From: Hahellaceae bacterium
GTDB taxonomy: Bacteria > Pseudomonadota > Gammaproteobacteria > Pseudomonadales > Oleiphilaceae
Assembly: GCA_024234505.1 (NCBI GenBank)
Contig: JACKOD010000005.1
Location: 62,001-126,000, forward strand
Reading direction: 5' to 3'
Length of the DNA stretch: 64,000 bases
The notes beneath the pieces were generated by a model. It did no database searches, was not told where the DNA came from, and saw nothing but the letters and a program-made list of their open reading frames with translations. Made by a program: the position numbers and the translations under genes. This document shows positions 52,455-63,087 of the stretch, in pieces (positions within the stretch are counted from its first letter, which is position 1; every line of letters starts with the position of its first letter).

Positions 52455-54092
52455 GTGAGTAGTGGAAACCGAACTCCGGCTGTTGAGAATGCTGTTGCCT
52501 TGGAGCACCAGTTAATCACGAAGTTCGGTCTGGAAAGAAATCCGTTTTCAAGCGAAATTCAGTTTTTTTATCAGGGCGCGCAGCGACAACATAATCTCGA
52601 GACGCTTCAGCACTTGGCCAACTTTGGCGACATGGTTCTTCTTCTGACCGGTGACAGAGGGGCAGGTAAGACGATGATGTTGGATGCCCTGATTTCGTTG
52701 CTCCGAGATTCTGTCAGAATAGTGCGGCTTTCAGGTGCGGAGCTGGCCAATGAAACAACACTGATTGCAAGGCTTGCCGCAAAGCTGGAGCAACCGCTTA
52801 ACGCCAAAATCACATTGTCCGGCCTGTTACGTACCTGTGATGAGGGTTGTGCGCAGGTGGGGCGACTTTTTATTGCGATTGATGATGCGCATCGTCTCCC
52901 TAAAGATCTCCTGCATGTTCTCATGGATGTGTTTCGCCGGCGTAATCAGGAGTCGCGCGAGGGCGACAATGGCGTTGTGCTATGCCTTGCCGGCGAGCCA
53001 TTATTGATTGCTCAGGTCACTTCTGAGGGGGTAGAGCCAGAGAAATGTCGCTGGCTTTATCAGATTCAGTTAAAGCCATTTTCGCAAAATGATTTAATCA
53101 CCTATCTGCAGTTAAGGTTTATAAAGGCGGGGTATCACGGCGAGTTATCTTTGTCGCCGGTACAGCTTTCGATGCTAATGGACAAAGGTAAGGGGAATCC
53201 GGGGCGAATTAATCGAATCGCGACCGCAGTTTTATTGGACCGAGCAGTTGCAGATAAAAAGCGAGACCTGAATAGCGCATTTATTGGAAAGTTTATTGCT
53301 GCATTGGCAGTTGCTTTGCTGTTGTCCTTTCTTCTTATTGCATACCAATATCACCTGTTTGATGATAGTGATGACGTTGGTTCGGTGACAGAATCCGGTG
53401 GGCAGCAAACCGTGTCCTTAGAAGATCAGCTGGCGCAAGTCGCTGAAAAGGCAGAAGTGATTGATGTTAATGAAGCGTTGAGCTCGCTCGAACAGGGAGT
53501 GGTGGAGCCAGAATCCTCACACTCTCAACTACCTGAACCTGTTGCTGAAGTGGTCGTGGCGGTTCGGAATGTTGTGCGGGAGCAACCTCAAAACGTAGCG
53601 GAGGGGGCTGCGAAAGCGGTAGTGAGTGGTAGCGAAATACTAGAAGTACCTGTCGTGCCACTGAAGGTTGTTGCCGAAAAAGAAAACGTGGTGCCCGCTG
53701 ACAGGAAGAATAACTCGGGTGTCAAAGATGTTGTTCCGACACCTGTCGCGCCGGATGATGTTTCTTCTGATAAAAGTGGCAAATTGAGTTTTCCGCAGGG
53801 GAAGCGTTCGACTGATTGGATGAAATCGAGAAACAATAAACACTATACAATGCAGGTTCTAGGGAGTTATAACGAGACTACGGCGCAGCGGTTTATTGCT
53901 GACAACCCTAAAGTCAGGCTTTTTTATTGTGAGGCTCGTTTGAAAGGTAAGCCTTGGTTTGTTGTGTTTTACGGCGATTTCGCAAACAAAGCGGAGGCAA
54001 CTGGGCATGTAGAAGATATGCCGGCTTTTCTTAGAAAGCAGAAACCCTGGATTCGAAGTTTTGAAACAATAAAAACGACTCTGCCGCAATAA
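52455..54092 (+). CDS. AAA ATPase with membrane helix and SPOR domain (DamX-like)
   Basis: A 545-residue protein. The cytoplasmic N-terminal ATPase has Walker A TGDRGAGKT and Walker B LFIAIDDAH, in the GspA/ExeA style. One membrane helix lies at about 277-297 (FIAALAVALLLSFLLIAYQY). A long Val/Pro/Glu-rich periplasmic linker follows, and a C-terminal SPOR domain (about 465-535, HYTMQVLGSYNETTAQRFI) that should bind denuded septal glycan. It probably acts in cell division. The start is GTG 52455 after GAGAG. The aroB-damX-gltB order is familiar in this group. Confidence 0.9.
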   Translation: MSSGNRTPAVENAVALEHQLITKFGLERNPFSSEIQFFYQGAQRQHNLETLQHLANFGDMVLLLTGDRGAGKTMMLDALISLLRDSVRIVRLSGAELANETTLIARLAAKLEQPLNAKITLSGLLRTCDEGCAQVGRLFIAIDDAHRLPKDLLHVLMDVFRRRNQESREGDNGVVLCLAGEPLLIAQVTSEGVEPEKCRWLYQIQLKPFSQNDLITYLQLRFIKAGYHGELSLSPVQLSMLMDKGKGNPGRINRIATAVLLDRAVADKKRDLNSAFIGKFIAALAVALLLSFLLIAYQYHLFDDSDDVGSVTESGGQQTVSLEDQLAQVAEKAEVIDVNEALSSLEQGVVEPESSHSQLPEPVAEVVVAVRNVVREQPQNVAEGAAKAVVSGSEILEVPVVPLKVVAEKENVVPADRKNNSGVKDVVPTPVAPDDVSSDKSGKLSFPQGKRSTDWMKSRNNKHYTMQVLGSYNETTAQRFIADNPKVRLFYCEARLKGKPWFVVFYGDFANKAEATGHVEDMPAFLRKQKPWIRSFETIKTTLPQ

Positions 54093-54351
54093 GGAATTTG
54101 ATGCAAAGCCTCATTCTCTGAGCGCCTATCGGCGATGCACTGAGTGTTCATTTCTGACGAAGTTGCTTATTTTTTGACCTGAAGCGTCCGTTTTGATACC
54201 GGTTTCGGGCCAAATTCTGCAATATATTTGTCTGTCTGCTATCTGGCGTGTAAAATAGCCAGCCCCATTTTTGAGGATCAGATCGGTTTTAGTAAGGTGT
54301 AATTATTCTAACGTTCTGATTATTAAAGAGTTAAACGCGAGAGTGTGAGAT

Positions 54352-57300
54352 ATGATGACAGGCTTGTACCATCCTGGTGAGTTTAAGGACAACTGTGGCT
54401 TCGGTTTGATTGCCCAAATGGAAGGGCGTGCGAGTCATGAGTTGTTGTCTACCGCCATCGAATCGCTGACGTGCATGACCCATCGAGGCGGCATCAATGC
54501 GGATGGAAAAACCGGTGATGGATGTGGTTTGTTGCTGCAAAAACCTGATTCATTCTTGCGCTTGGTCGCAGAGGAAACCTTTGGTGCAGCGTTAGGTGAT
54601 CGTTATGGCGTCGGTATGATTTTTCTATCTGCCGATGAAGCTCTCCAAAATGTAGCTCGCGTAGAAGTTGAGCGTCAGTTGGTTGATCAAGGACTGACTG
54701 TTGTGGGTTGGCGTAAAGTTCCGGTCAATCCCGAGTGTCTTGGTCGAATGGCGCTAGAGTGTATGCCTGTGATTGAGCAGGTATTCGTAGACGGCGGCAC
54801 GTTATCGAGCAGAGAGTTTGGTATCAAGCTTTTTGTTGCTCGCAGAAAAGCAGAAAATGCGCTGGTTTCAGACACAGAATTCTATGTTTGCAGCTTATCA
54901 GAGAAGGTGATTTCCTATAAAGGCTTAATGATGCCGGTGGATTTGCCGAATTTCTATCTTGATCTGGCTGACCCTCGACTGGAAACAGCAATTAGCGTGT
55001 TTCACCAGCGCTTTTCGACAAATACCATGCCCCGCTGGCCTTTGGCACAACCCTTTCGTTATCTCGCGCATAATGGTGAGATTAATACGATAGAAGGAAA
55101 TCGCAATTGGGCATTAGCCCGTACGTCAAAATTCAGCTCGACGGAATTGTCTGATTTCGAAAGTATTCAACCGCTGGTTAACCGTACGGGGTCAGACTCT
55201 TCAAGCATGGATAATATGCTTGAGGTGTTGTTGGCGGGTGGCGTGGATCTTTTCCGTGCTGTGCGCATGATGATTCCGCCTGCCTGGCAGAACGTGGATA
55301 CCATGGATGCTGATCTGCGCGCCTTCTATGAATACAATTCCATGCATATGGAACCGTGGGACGGCCCTGCGGGCATCGTACTCACGGATGGCCGGTATGC
55401 TGTTTGTTTGTTGGATCGCAATGGTTTGCGCCCGGCTCGCTGGGTGGTCACCAAAAATGGCTATATCACGCTGGCGTCTGAGATTGGCGTACATAATTAC
55501 AAGCCTGAGGATGTTGTATCCAAAGGCCGTGTGGGTCCGGGGCAAATTCTTGCTATTGATACCGAGACGGGCGAGGTTCTCAAGGCAGAAGATATCGATA
55601 ATCGCCTCAAAAGCTCACATCCCTATAAACAGTGGCTGCGAGATAATGCGCTTCGCGTTGAAGCTACACTGGATAAGGAATCACCTGAATTCAAGCTCAT
55701 GTCGAAAGATGAGCTTGCTGTGCACATGAAAATGTTTCAGGTGTCCATGGAAGAGCGCGATCAGGTGCTTCGTGCAATGGCAGAGGGCGCACAAGAAGCC
55801 GTTGGCTCAATGGGTGACGATACTCCCATGGCCGTTCTTTCGCACAAAGTGCGATCGGTCGCTGATTATTTCCGCCAGAAATTTGCTCAGGTAACCAATC
55901 CACCTATTGATCCTTTGCGTGAAGCGATTGTCATGTCGCTGGAAACCTGTTTGGGTGCAGAGAAAAATGTATTTGAAGAAACTGCAGAGCATGCTCAGCG
56001 GGTGATTCTTGCAACGCCGGTTCTTTCGCCAGCCAAATTTTTACGCATATCCTCACTGAGCCGACCTGGTTTCAGTGCACAAACGGTATCTTTGCAATTC
56101 CAGCCTGAAATGGGGCTGGAAAATGCGATCGAAAATATCTGTGATCAGGCAGAGCAGGCTGTGCGTGATGGCAAGGTTTTGATTATCTTGTCGGACAAGA
56201 ACATCAGTGCGGATGCGCTGCCTGTGAACGCGTTTATGGCCACAGGGGCGGTACACCATCGCCTGACCCAGAAAGGCCTGCGTTGTGACGCTAATATAAT
56301 TGTAGAAACCGGATTTGCTCGGGATCCTCATCATTTTGCTGTGTTGTTTGGTTTTGGAGCAACGGCGGTATACCCCTATCTTGCTTATCAGGTGCTCAAT
56401 GATTTGATTGCAACAGGGGAAATGTTGATTGATCCCATTGAAGCGAAAAATAATTACCGTAAAGGCATTGGAAAGGGGTTGTTGAAAATCCTTTCTAAAA
56501 TGGGGATTTCTACCATTGCATCTTACCGTGGCGCACAGCTGTTTGAAGCCATTGGTCTGTCAGACGAAGTGGTCGAGCTTTGTTTTAAAGGCGTTGCCAG
56601 TCGCATCAAAGGTGCGGGCTTCTATGATTTGCAGAAAGATCAGGAGGCACTTGCAACGCTGGCATGGAAAACCCGCAAATCAATTGAAGCCGGCGGGTTG
56701 TTAAAGTATGTGCATGGCGGTGAATACCATGCCTTTAACCCGGATGTGGTGAAAACCATTCAGCAGGCAGTTCAGTCTGGTGATTATGGCGTTTACAAGG
56801 AGTATGCGGCGCTGGTAAATGAGCGCCCGGTGGCCACGCTTCGTGATTTGTTTAAATTGAAATCAAGTGGCACTGCGGTACCTCTGGACGAGGTCGAATC
56901 CGTAGAATCTATTGTGCGTCGATTTGACTCGGCGGCCATGTCATTAGGTGCGTTGTCTCCTGAAGCGCATGAAGCGCTGGCCATGGCCATGAATGAGCTG
57001 GGTGGTCGATCCAACTCCGGTGAAGGCGGTGAAGATCCTGTTCGTTATGGCACGAACAAGAGCTCCAAAATAAAGCAGGTGGCGTCAGGTAGATTTGGTG
57101 TAACGCCTCACTATCTGGTGAATGCCGAAGTGCTACAGATCAAGGTTGCGCAGGGAGCGAAGCCCGGTGAGGGCGGCCAGCTTCCCGGTGGCAAGGTGAA
57201 TGAGCTGATCGCTCGTTTGCGATATGCGGTGCCAGGTGTAACGCTTATTTCTCCACCACCACACCATGACATCTATTCGATAGAAGATCTGGCGCAGTTG

Positions 57301-58800
57301 ATTTTCGACCTGAAGCAGGTTAACCCCACCGCGCTTGTATCAGTAAAACTGGTATCTGAGCCAGGCGTAGGCACCATAGCCGCAGGCGTGGCGAAAGCGT
57401 ACGCCGACCTGATTACTATTTCTGGATATGATGGCGGCACAGCCGCCAGCCCGCTGACCTCGATTAAGTATGCTGGCTCTCCCTGGGAGCTTGGTTTGAG
57501 TGAGGCGCATCAGGCGTTGCGGATCAATGATTTGCGTGGAAAAGTGCGTTTGCAGACCGATGGTGGCTTGAAGACCGGCCTTGATGTTGTAAAAGCAGCC
57601 ATGCTGGGGGCAGAAAGCTTTGGCTTTGGAACTACCCCGATGATTGCGTTGGGCTGTAAGTATTTGCGTATATGTCATTTGAACAACTGTGCAACGGGCG
57701 TAGCCACACAGGATCAGCATTTGCGGGACGCACACTTTATTGGCACCGTTGAAATGGCCAAAAACTTCTTCCGGTTTGTTGCAGAAGAAACGCGGGAGTG
57801 GATGGCGCTTCTGGGTGTTCGTACTCTGGAAGAGCTGATTGGCAGAACGGATCTGATTGAGCTGATGTCAGGCATGACCGAGAAGCAGAGCAAGCTGGAT
57901 CTGTCGCCAATCGTACGAAATGACCACATTCCCGCAGATAAGCCTCAGACTTGTCAGCAAGCCTTCAATGAACCTTTTGATAAAGGGGAGCTTGCACAAC
58001 GTATGGTGGCGGATATTGCCGCTGCGCTGGATGCCAAATCTGGCGGTGAGTTTACTTATGACGTGTGTAACTGTGATCGCTCTATTGGTGCGAGAATTTC
58101 GGGTGAAATAGCTCGTCGCTATGGCAATCAGGGTATGGCCGACAAGCCGGTTACATTGAAATTGAAGGGTACCGCAGGCCAGAGCTTTGGTGTCTGGAAC
58201 GCTGGTGGACTGAATATGTACCTCGAAGGCGACGCCAACGATTACGTGGGTAAGGGTATGACTGGCGGTAGGTTGGTCGTGCGTCCCCCTGCGGGTAGTG
58301 CGTTCAAAACAAATGAGGCCGCGATTATAGGTAATACGTGTCTTTATGGTGCGACCGGTGGAAGCCTGTTTGCTGCTGGTACGGCCGGTGAACGCTTTGG
58401 TGTGCGTAACTCTGGGGCGTTTGCGGTAGTCGAAGGTGCCGGAGATCATTGTTGCGAATATATGACCGGGGGATTGGTCACGGTACTGGGCGATACCGGC
58501 TACAACTTTGGTGCCGGTATGACGGGTGGATTTGCCTACGTACTGGATCAGAAAAATACCTTTGTCGATAAATATAATCATGAGCTTGTGGAAATTCACC
58601 GCATCTCCAGTGAGCAAATGGAACCCTATCGCAATCATCTTCGTGGTGTGATCGAGCAGCATGTAGAAGAAACGGTGAGCGAATGGGCACAGCACATATT
58701 GGATAATTTTGACGACTACGTTGGGCGCTTCTGGCTGGTTAAGCCAAAGGCGGCAAGCCTGAAGACATTGCTGGACAGCACCCGGGCCCGCCCCGAGTAA
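54352..58800 (+). CDS. gltB: Glutamate synthase (NADPH), large subunit
   Basis: A 1482-residue subunit. The N-terminal Ntn amidotransferase has its nucleophile at Cys15 (FKDNCGFGLIA), so a short propeptide would be removed. The central and FMN-binding synthase domains follow (SGYDGGTAASPLTSIKYAG). The 3Fe-4S cysteines are in CKYLRICHLNNCATG. The C-terminal right-handed beta-helix includes GRLVVRPPAG. It makes two glutamates from glutamine and 2-oxoglutarate with GltD. The 259-bp gap upstream must hold its promoter. Confidence 0.97.
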   Translation: MMTGLYHPGEFKDNCGFGLIAQMEGRASHELLSTAIESLTCMTHRGGINADGKTGDGCGLLLQKPDSFLRLVAEETFGAALGDRYGVGMIFLSADEALQNVARVEVERQLVDQGLTVVGWRKVPVNPECLGRMALECMPVIEQVFVDGGTLSSREFGIKLFVARRKAENALVSDTEFYVCSLSEKVISYKGLMMPVDLPNFYLDLADPRLETAISVFHQRFSTNTMPRWPLAQPFRYLAHNGEINTIEGNRNWALARTSKFSSTELSDFESIQPLVNRTGSDSSSMDNMLEVLLAGGVDLFRAVRMMIPPAWQNVDTMDADLRAFYEYNSMHMEPWDGPAGIVLTDGRYAVCLLDRNGLRPARWVVTKNGYITLASEIGVHNYKPEDVVSKGRVGPGQILAIDTETGEVLKAEDIDNRLKSSHPYKQWLRDNALRVEATLDKESPEFKLMSKDELAVHMKMFQVSMEERDQVLRAMAEGAQEAVGSMGDDTPMAVLSHKVRSVADYFRQKFAQVTNPPIDPLREAIVMSLETCLGAEKNVFEETAEHAQRVILATPVLSPAKFLRISSLSRPGFSAQTVSLQFQPEMGLENAIENICDQAEQAVRDGKVLIILSDKNISADALPVNAFMATGAVHHRLTQKGLRCDANIIVETGFARDPHHFAVLFGFGATAVYPYLAYQVLNDLIATGEMLIDPIEAKNNYRKGIGKGLLKILSKMGISTIASYRGAQLFEAIGLSDEVVELCFKGVASRIKGAGFYDLQKDQEALATLAWKTRKSIEAGGLLKYVHGGEYHAFNPDVVKTIQQAVQSGDYGVYKEYAALVNERPVATLRDLFKLKSSGTAVPLDEVESVESIVRRFDSAAMSLGALSPEAHEALAMAMNELGGRSNSGEGGEDPVRYGTNKSSKIKQVASGRFGVTPHYLVNAEVLQIKVAQGAKPGEGGQLPGGKVNELIARLRYAVPGVTLISPPPHHDIYSIEDLAQLIFDLKQVNPTALVSVKLVSEPGVGTIAAGVAKAYADLITISGYDGGTAASPLTSIKYAGSPWELGLSEAHQALRINDLRGKVRLQTDGGLKTGLDVVKAAMLGAESFGFGTTPMIALGCKYLRICHLNNCATGVATQDQHLRDAHFIGTVEMAKNFFRFVAEETREWMALLGVRTLEELIGRTDLIELMSGMTEKQSKLDLSPIVRNDHIPADKPQTCQQAFNEPFDKGELAQRMVADIAAALDAKSGGEFTYDVCNCDRSIGARISGEIARRYGNQGMADKPVTLKLKGTAGQSFGVWNAGGLNMYLEGDANDYVGKGMTGGRLVVRPPAGSAFKTNEAAIIGNTCLYGATGGSLFAAGTAGERFGVRNSGAFAVVEGAGDHCCEYMTGGLVTVLGDTGYNFGAGMTGGFAYVLDQKNTFVDKYNHELVEIHRISSEQMEPYRNHLRGVIEQHVEETVSEWAQHILDNFDDYVGRFWLVKPKAASLKTLLDSTRARPE

Positions 58801-58859
58801 GCGTTGTCGGTAAAAGTCGATCAGTAACGTGCGTGTGAAAGAATGATGAGGTTTGGGTG

Positions 58860-60278
58860 ATGACAAAGCGTTTAAATAATGACTTTCAGTTTGTGGAAGT
58901 GGCCCGTCAGGATCCGGATAAGCTGCCGGCAGAAGTGCGGAAGCAAGAGTTTGGTGAGATATACAAAGTTTTTAAAAAGGATCAGGTAGAGAGCCAGTCG
59001 CATCGTTGTCTTGCTTGTGGAAATCCGTATTGTGAGTGGAAGTGTCCGGTTCACAACTACATTCCCAATTGGCTGAAGCTGGTCTCGGAAGGCAATATTC
59101 TCGAAGCCGCTGATTTGTGTCATCAGACCAATTCACTGCCTGAAGTGTGTGGCCGGGTGTGTCCTCAGGACAGGTTGTGTGAAGGTGCTTGTACGCTGAA
59201 TGATGGCTTTGGTGCCGTTACCATTGGTGCGACAGAGAAGTATATTACCGATACCGCTTTTGCGCTGGGCTGGCGTCCGGATATGTCCAAAGTGGTGTGG
59301 ACTGATAAAAAGGTTGCGGTCATTGGTGCGGGGCCCGCGGGTCTGGGATGTGCCGATATTCTGGTGCGCAACGGCGTAAAACCAGTTGTTTTTGATAAAC
59401 ATCCCGAAATCGGTGGGTTACTGACCTTCGGTATTCCGGAGTTTAAGCTTGAAAAGAATGTAATGTCCCGTCGTCGTGAAGTTTTTGAAGCGATGGGTGT
59501 TGAGTTTCGCCTCAATACTGAAATCGGCAAAGATGTACAAATTGATGATTTACTGAATCAATACGATGCCGTTTTCATGGGAATGGGCACCTATTCGTAC
59601 ATGAAAGGTGGTTTTCCGGGTGAAGATTTACCTGGTGTTTATGATGCACTACCGTTTCTTATTTCAAATGTTAATCGCCGCCTTGGATTTGAGAAATCTG
59701 CAGAAGATTTCATTGATATGAAAGGTAAGCGTGTCGTTGTTTTGGGTGGTGGTGATACAGCGATGGATTGTAACCGCACCTCGATCAGGCAAAGTGCATC
59801 AAGCGTCATTTGTGCTTATCGACGGGATGAGGCAAACATGCCGGGTTCGCGTCGTGAAGTAGCCAATGCGAAGGAAGAAGGAGTGCAGTTCCTGTTTAAT
59901 CGTCAGCCTGTGGCGATTATTGGTGAAGATAAAGTTGAAGGTGTCAAAGTTGTTCAGACCCGTCTGGGTGAGCCCGATGCCAATGGCCGTCGTGCTCCGG
60001 AAGTTATCCCGGGTAGCGAAGAGGTATTGCCTGCAGATGCCGTGTTGATTGCATTTGGTTTTCGGCCCAGCCCGGCAAGCTGGTTTGGCGAACAAGGCAT
60101 TGAAATGGATAAATCCGGACGCGTATTGGCGCCACAGGGCGGGAAATTCCCATTCCAGACGTCCAATGCAAAAATCTTTGCCGGTGGTGATATGGTGCGT
60201 GGTTCTGATCTGGTGGTAACTGCCATCGCAGAAGGGCGGGCCGCTGCGGAAGGTATTCTGGATTTTCTGGAAGTCTGA
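58860..60278 (+). CDS. gltD: Glutamate synthase (NADPH), small subunit
   Basis: A 472-residue FAD/iron-sulfur protein that passes electrons from NADPH to GltB. The N-terminal 4Fe-4S cysteines are in CLACGNPYCEWKCPVHN and CGRVCPQDRLCEGAC. The FAD loop is VIGAGPAGLGCA and the NADPH loop VVVLGGGDTAMDC. GTG 58857 is also in frame, but ATG 58860 has GAGG eight bases ahead. It is 59 bp downstream of gltB, in one operon. Confidence 0.97.
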   Translation: MTKRLNNDFQFVEVARQDPDKLPAEVRKQEFGEIYKVFKKDQVESQSHRCLACGNPYCEWKCPVHNYIPNWLKLVSEGNILEAADLCHQTNSLPEVCGRVCPQDRLCEGACTLNDGFGAVTIGATEKYITDTAFALGWRPDMSKVVWTDKKVAVIGAGPAGLGCADILVRNGVKPVVFDKHPEIGGLLTFGIPEFKLEKNVMSRRREVFEAMGVEFRLNTEIGKDVQIDDLLNQYDAVFMGMGTYSYMKGGFPGEDLPGVYDALPFLISNVNRRLGFEKSAEDFIDMKGKRVVVLGGGDTAMDCNRTSIRQSASSVICAYRRDEANMPGSRREVANAKEEGVQFLFNRQPVAIIGEDKVEGVKVVQTRLGEPDANGRRAPEVIPGSEEVLPADAVLIAFGFRPSPASWFGEQGIEMDKSGRVLAPQGGKFPFQTSNAKIFAGGDMVRGSDLVVTAIAEGRAAAEGILDFLEV

Positions 60279-60302
60279 TCTATCTTCACCAACATATGAT
60301 TG

Positions 60303-60328
60303 AAGCACGGTTTTAACCGTGCTTTTTT
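60303..60328 (+). terminator. Terminator of gltBD
   Basis: Stem AAGCACGG/CCGTGCTT within 60303-60324, followed by T to 60328. Confidence 0.9.
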
Positions 60329-60484
60329 ATATCCGATAACCAGACCGACTTAGGTGGGTGTATCTTGTTCGCCCGGTGACCAATTTCCATGTTGTGATTT
60401 CAATATTGATTTTAGGCAGATTGCAACGCGGCGTATCTGGCATAATGGCCAGCTAAGAGACTCCCTGACAGAGAGATTTAACTG

Positions 60485-61549
60485 ATGTCCGAATTGAAAA
60501 ACGATCGTTTTCTCAGAGCGTTATTGCGTCAGCCAGTAGATGTAACGCCTGTTTGGATGATGCGCCAGGCCGGAAGATACTTACCCGAATATCGCGAAAC
60601 GCGGCAGCGTGCGGGTGATTTTATGGCGCTTTGCAAAAATCCGGAGCTGGCATGTGAAGTGACCATTCAGCCTTTGGAGCGCTATCCGTTAGATGCCGCT
60701 ATCTTGTTCTCCGATATATTAACGGTACCGGATGCGATGGGGTTGGGGTTGTACTTTGAAACAGGTGAAGGCCCCCGGTTTCGCAAAATTGTACGCACGG
60801 CACAAGATGTTGACGCGCTGCCGATTGTGAACACAAAGCAGGACTTAAGTTATGTATTAGATGCCGTGAGCACGATACGTAGAGAATTGAACGGTCGCGT
60901 TCCTTTGATAGGGTTCTCGGGCAGTCCCTGGACGCTTGCGACCTACATGGTCGAAGGTGGGTCTTCCAAAGATTTCCGCTTTGTTAAAGCAATGTTGTAC
61001 GATCAGCCACAAGTGATGCATGCGTTACTTGAGAAGTTGTCGTTGTCGGTGATTGATTATCTCAATGAGCAAATCAGGGCAGGGGCGCAGGCCGTACAGA
61101 TCTTCGATACCTGGGGTGGCAACTTGAGTCACAACGCCTATCTCGAGTTCTCGCTTGCGTATATGAAGAAAATTGTAAATGGTTTGATTCGTGAGCATGA
61201 AGGGCGAAAAGTTCCTGTGATTCTTTTCACCAAAGGTGGCGGGTTGTGGCTGGATTCAATGGCGGACACAGGGTGCGATGCGCTTGGTCTGGACTGGACG
61301 ATGGATATCGGGCAGGCAAGAAGTTTGGTCGGTAATCGCGTTGCGTTGCAGGGGAATATGGATCCATGTGTTCTGTACTCGTCTAATGAATCTATTCGTG
61401 CAGAAGTTGAAACGATTCTTTCGTCTTTTGGTAGTGGTTGTGGCCATGTCTTTAATCTGGGGCATGGAATTCATCAGTTTGTTGATCCGGCCAGAGCAGG
61501 GGCATTCGTTGATGCCGTTCACGAGTTAAGCGCAAAATACCATCAATAA
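60485..61549 (+). CDS. hemE: Uroporphyrinogen decarboxylase
   Basis: A 354-residue TIM-barrel enzyme that decarboxylates uroporphyrinogen III to coproporphyrinogen III in haem synthesis. The N-terminal signature PVWMMRQAGRYLPEYRETR carries the substrate-binding Arg residues; the catalytic Asp lies in LFSDILTVPDAMG. GFSGSPWTLATYMVEGG and FNLGHGI complete the family pattern. AGAGAG precedes ATG 60485. Confidence 0.98.
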   Translation: MSELKNDRFLRALLRQPVDVTPVWMMRQAGRYLPEYRETRQRAGDFMALCKNPELACEVTIQPLERYPLDAAILFSDILTVPDAMGLGLYFETGEGPRFRKIVRTAQDVDALPIVNTKQDLSYVLDAVSTIRRELNGRVPLIGFSGSPWTLATYMVEGGSSKDFRFVKAMLYDQPQVMHALLEKLSLSVIDYLNEQIRAGAQAVQIFDTWGGNLSHNAYLEFSLAYMKKIVNGLIREHEGRKVPVILFTKGGGLWLDSMADTGCDALGLDWTMDIGQARSLVGNRVALQGNMDPCVLYSSNESIRAEVETILSSFGSGCGHVFNLGHGIHQFVDPARAGAFVDAVHELSAKYHQ

Positions 61550-61558
61550 CGCAAAGCG

Positions 61559-61585
61559 CTGAAGCCTGGGTTTTCCGGGCTTCAG
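61559..61585 (+). terminator. Hairpin after hemE
   Basis: Stem arms 61559-61569 and 61575-61585 with one G-T pair and loop GTTTT. It lacks a clear T-run downstream, so termination may be partial. Confidence 0.55.
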
Positions 61586-61663
61586 TGGTGTCGCATCTGC
61601 TATAGATATCTTCTTACCCTCTTTTTTCTCTAGATTAGAACGGATCCTTCCCGGGAGTACGTG

Positions 61664-63025
61664 GTGGCAAAAGCACGCACAGCCTATGTTTGTACTGAAT
61701 GTGGTTCAGATTATTCAAAATGGATTGGCCAATGCGCCAGCTGTAATGCCTGGAACACGATTAGTGAAGTTCGATTAGGCAAGTCGCCTAAGGCTGGGAG
61801 TGTTCGATATGAGGGGTACGCTGGCGCGCTATCGGAGGTGCAGTCGCTTGATAGTATTAACCTTGAAGATCAGCCGAGATTTTCAAGTGGTATCCATGAA
61901 TTTGATCGGGTTTTGGGAGGCGGCCTTGTGCCGGGTTCAGCCATACTCATCGGCGGTAGCCCGGGGGCGGGTAAAAGTACGCTGCTTCTGCAGACGATGT
62001 GCAGTTTGGCAGGGCAAATGCCCGCACTCTATGTGACCGGTGAAGAATCGTTGCAACAGGTGGCAATGCGCGCGAGACGGCTGGGTTTGAAAACAAACAA
62101 CCTGCAAATGCTATCCGAAACGCGAGTTGAGTCGTTGATAGATATCGCGGGACAGGTGCAGCCGAGGGTGATTGTCGTAGATAGTATTCAGGTGATGCAC
62201 ATGGATGATATTGAATCTGCACCGGGAAGCGTATCGCAGGTTCGAGAGTGTGCTGCATTTCTGACACGATTTGCCAAGCGAACAGGAACCGTGCTTTTTC
62301 TGGTTGGGCATGTGACTAAAGATGGCTCCATTGCCGGCCCAAAAGTACTGGAGCATATGATTGATTGCTCTTTACTGTTGGAAGGTTCGGATGACAGTCG
62401 ATTCAGAACCTTGCGCGGCATCAAAAATCGCTTTGGTGCAGTGAATGAACTGGGTGTATTTGCCATGCTTGAGACCGGTCTGCGTGAGGTTACCAACCCG
62501 AGTGCGATTTTTTTGAATCGCGGCGGCCAGGAGATGCCAGGAAGCGTTGTGACTGTGCTGTGGGAAGGTACCCGGCCATTGTTAGTTGAGCTGCAGGCAT
62601 TGGTAAGTGACTCTCAGTCAAATTATCCCCGCCGTGTTGCTGTGGGTCTGGATGCTAATCGTGTAGCGATGTTGCTAGCGGTTTTACACCGGCATGGGGG
62701 CGTGCATACCGGGGATCAGGATGTATTTGCCAATGTGGTGGGCGGGGTTCGAGTGACCGAAACATCGGCGGATTTAGCGCTATTGGTCGCGATACTCTCC
62801 AGTTACAGGGATAAGCCCTTATCTGCCGATGTGGTGGTATTCGGAGAAATAGGTCTGTCAGGTGAGATTCGCCCGGTTCCTAGTGGGCAGGAGCGCATTT
62901 ATGAAGCCGCAAAGCACGGATTTCGTCGTGCGATTGTCCCTAAAGCGAATGCCCCTAAGAAGCCGATCGACGGCATGGAAGTGATTGCACTTGAGCGCCT
63001 GTCTCAAGTGCTTGATATTGTCTAA
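61664..63025 (+). CDS. radA: DNA repair protein RadA
   Basis: A 453-residue recombination helicase. The zinc finger is CTECGSDYSKWIGQCASC; Walker A is GGSPGAGKST. The RadA-specific KNRFG lies in IKNRFGAVNELG, and a Lon-like domain forms the C-terminal third (VFGEIGLSGEIRPV). It drives branch migration during homologous recombination. GTG 61664 has GGGAG six bases ahead and is preferred over GTG 61661. Confidence 0.96.
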   Translation: MAKARTAYVCTECGSDYSKWIGQCASCNAWNTISEVRLGKSPKAGSVRYEGYAGALSEVQSLDSINLEDQPRFSSGIHEFDRVLGGGLVPGSAILIGGSPGAGKSTLLLQTMCSLAGQMPALYVTGEESLQQVAMRARRLGLKTNNLQMLSETRVESLIDIAGQVQPRVIVVDSIQVMHMDDIESAPGSVSQVRECAAFLTRFAKRTGTVLFLVGHVTKDGSIAGPKVLEHMIDCSLLLEGSDDSRFRTLRGIKNRFGAVNELGVFAMLETGLREVTNPSAIFLNRGGQEMPGSVVTVLWEGTRPLLVELQALVSDSQSNYPRRVAVGLDANRVAMLLAVLHRHGGVHTGDQDVFANVVGGVRVTETSADLALLVAILSSYRDKPLSADVVVFGEIGLSGEIRPVPSGQERIYEAAKHGFRRAIVPKANAPKKPIDGMEVIALERLSQVLDIV

Positions 63026-63087
63026 ACGACAACCCTTTAAGTGGTTGCGTTGCAAAAAAAGCGGGGCGTTTCCCTAATAATCGGGTG

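Noticed and set aside
63020..63060. Terminator after radA
   Set aside because: Only a 5-bp stem (CAACC/GGTTG) could be found and the A-rich tract is on the wrong side for the + strand; not reported as a feature.
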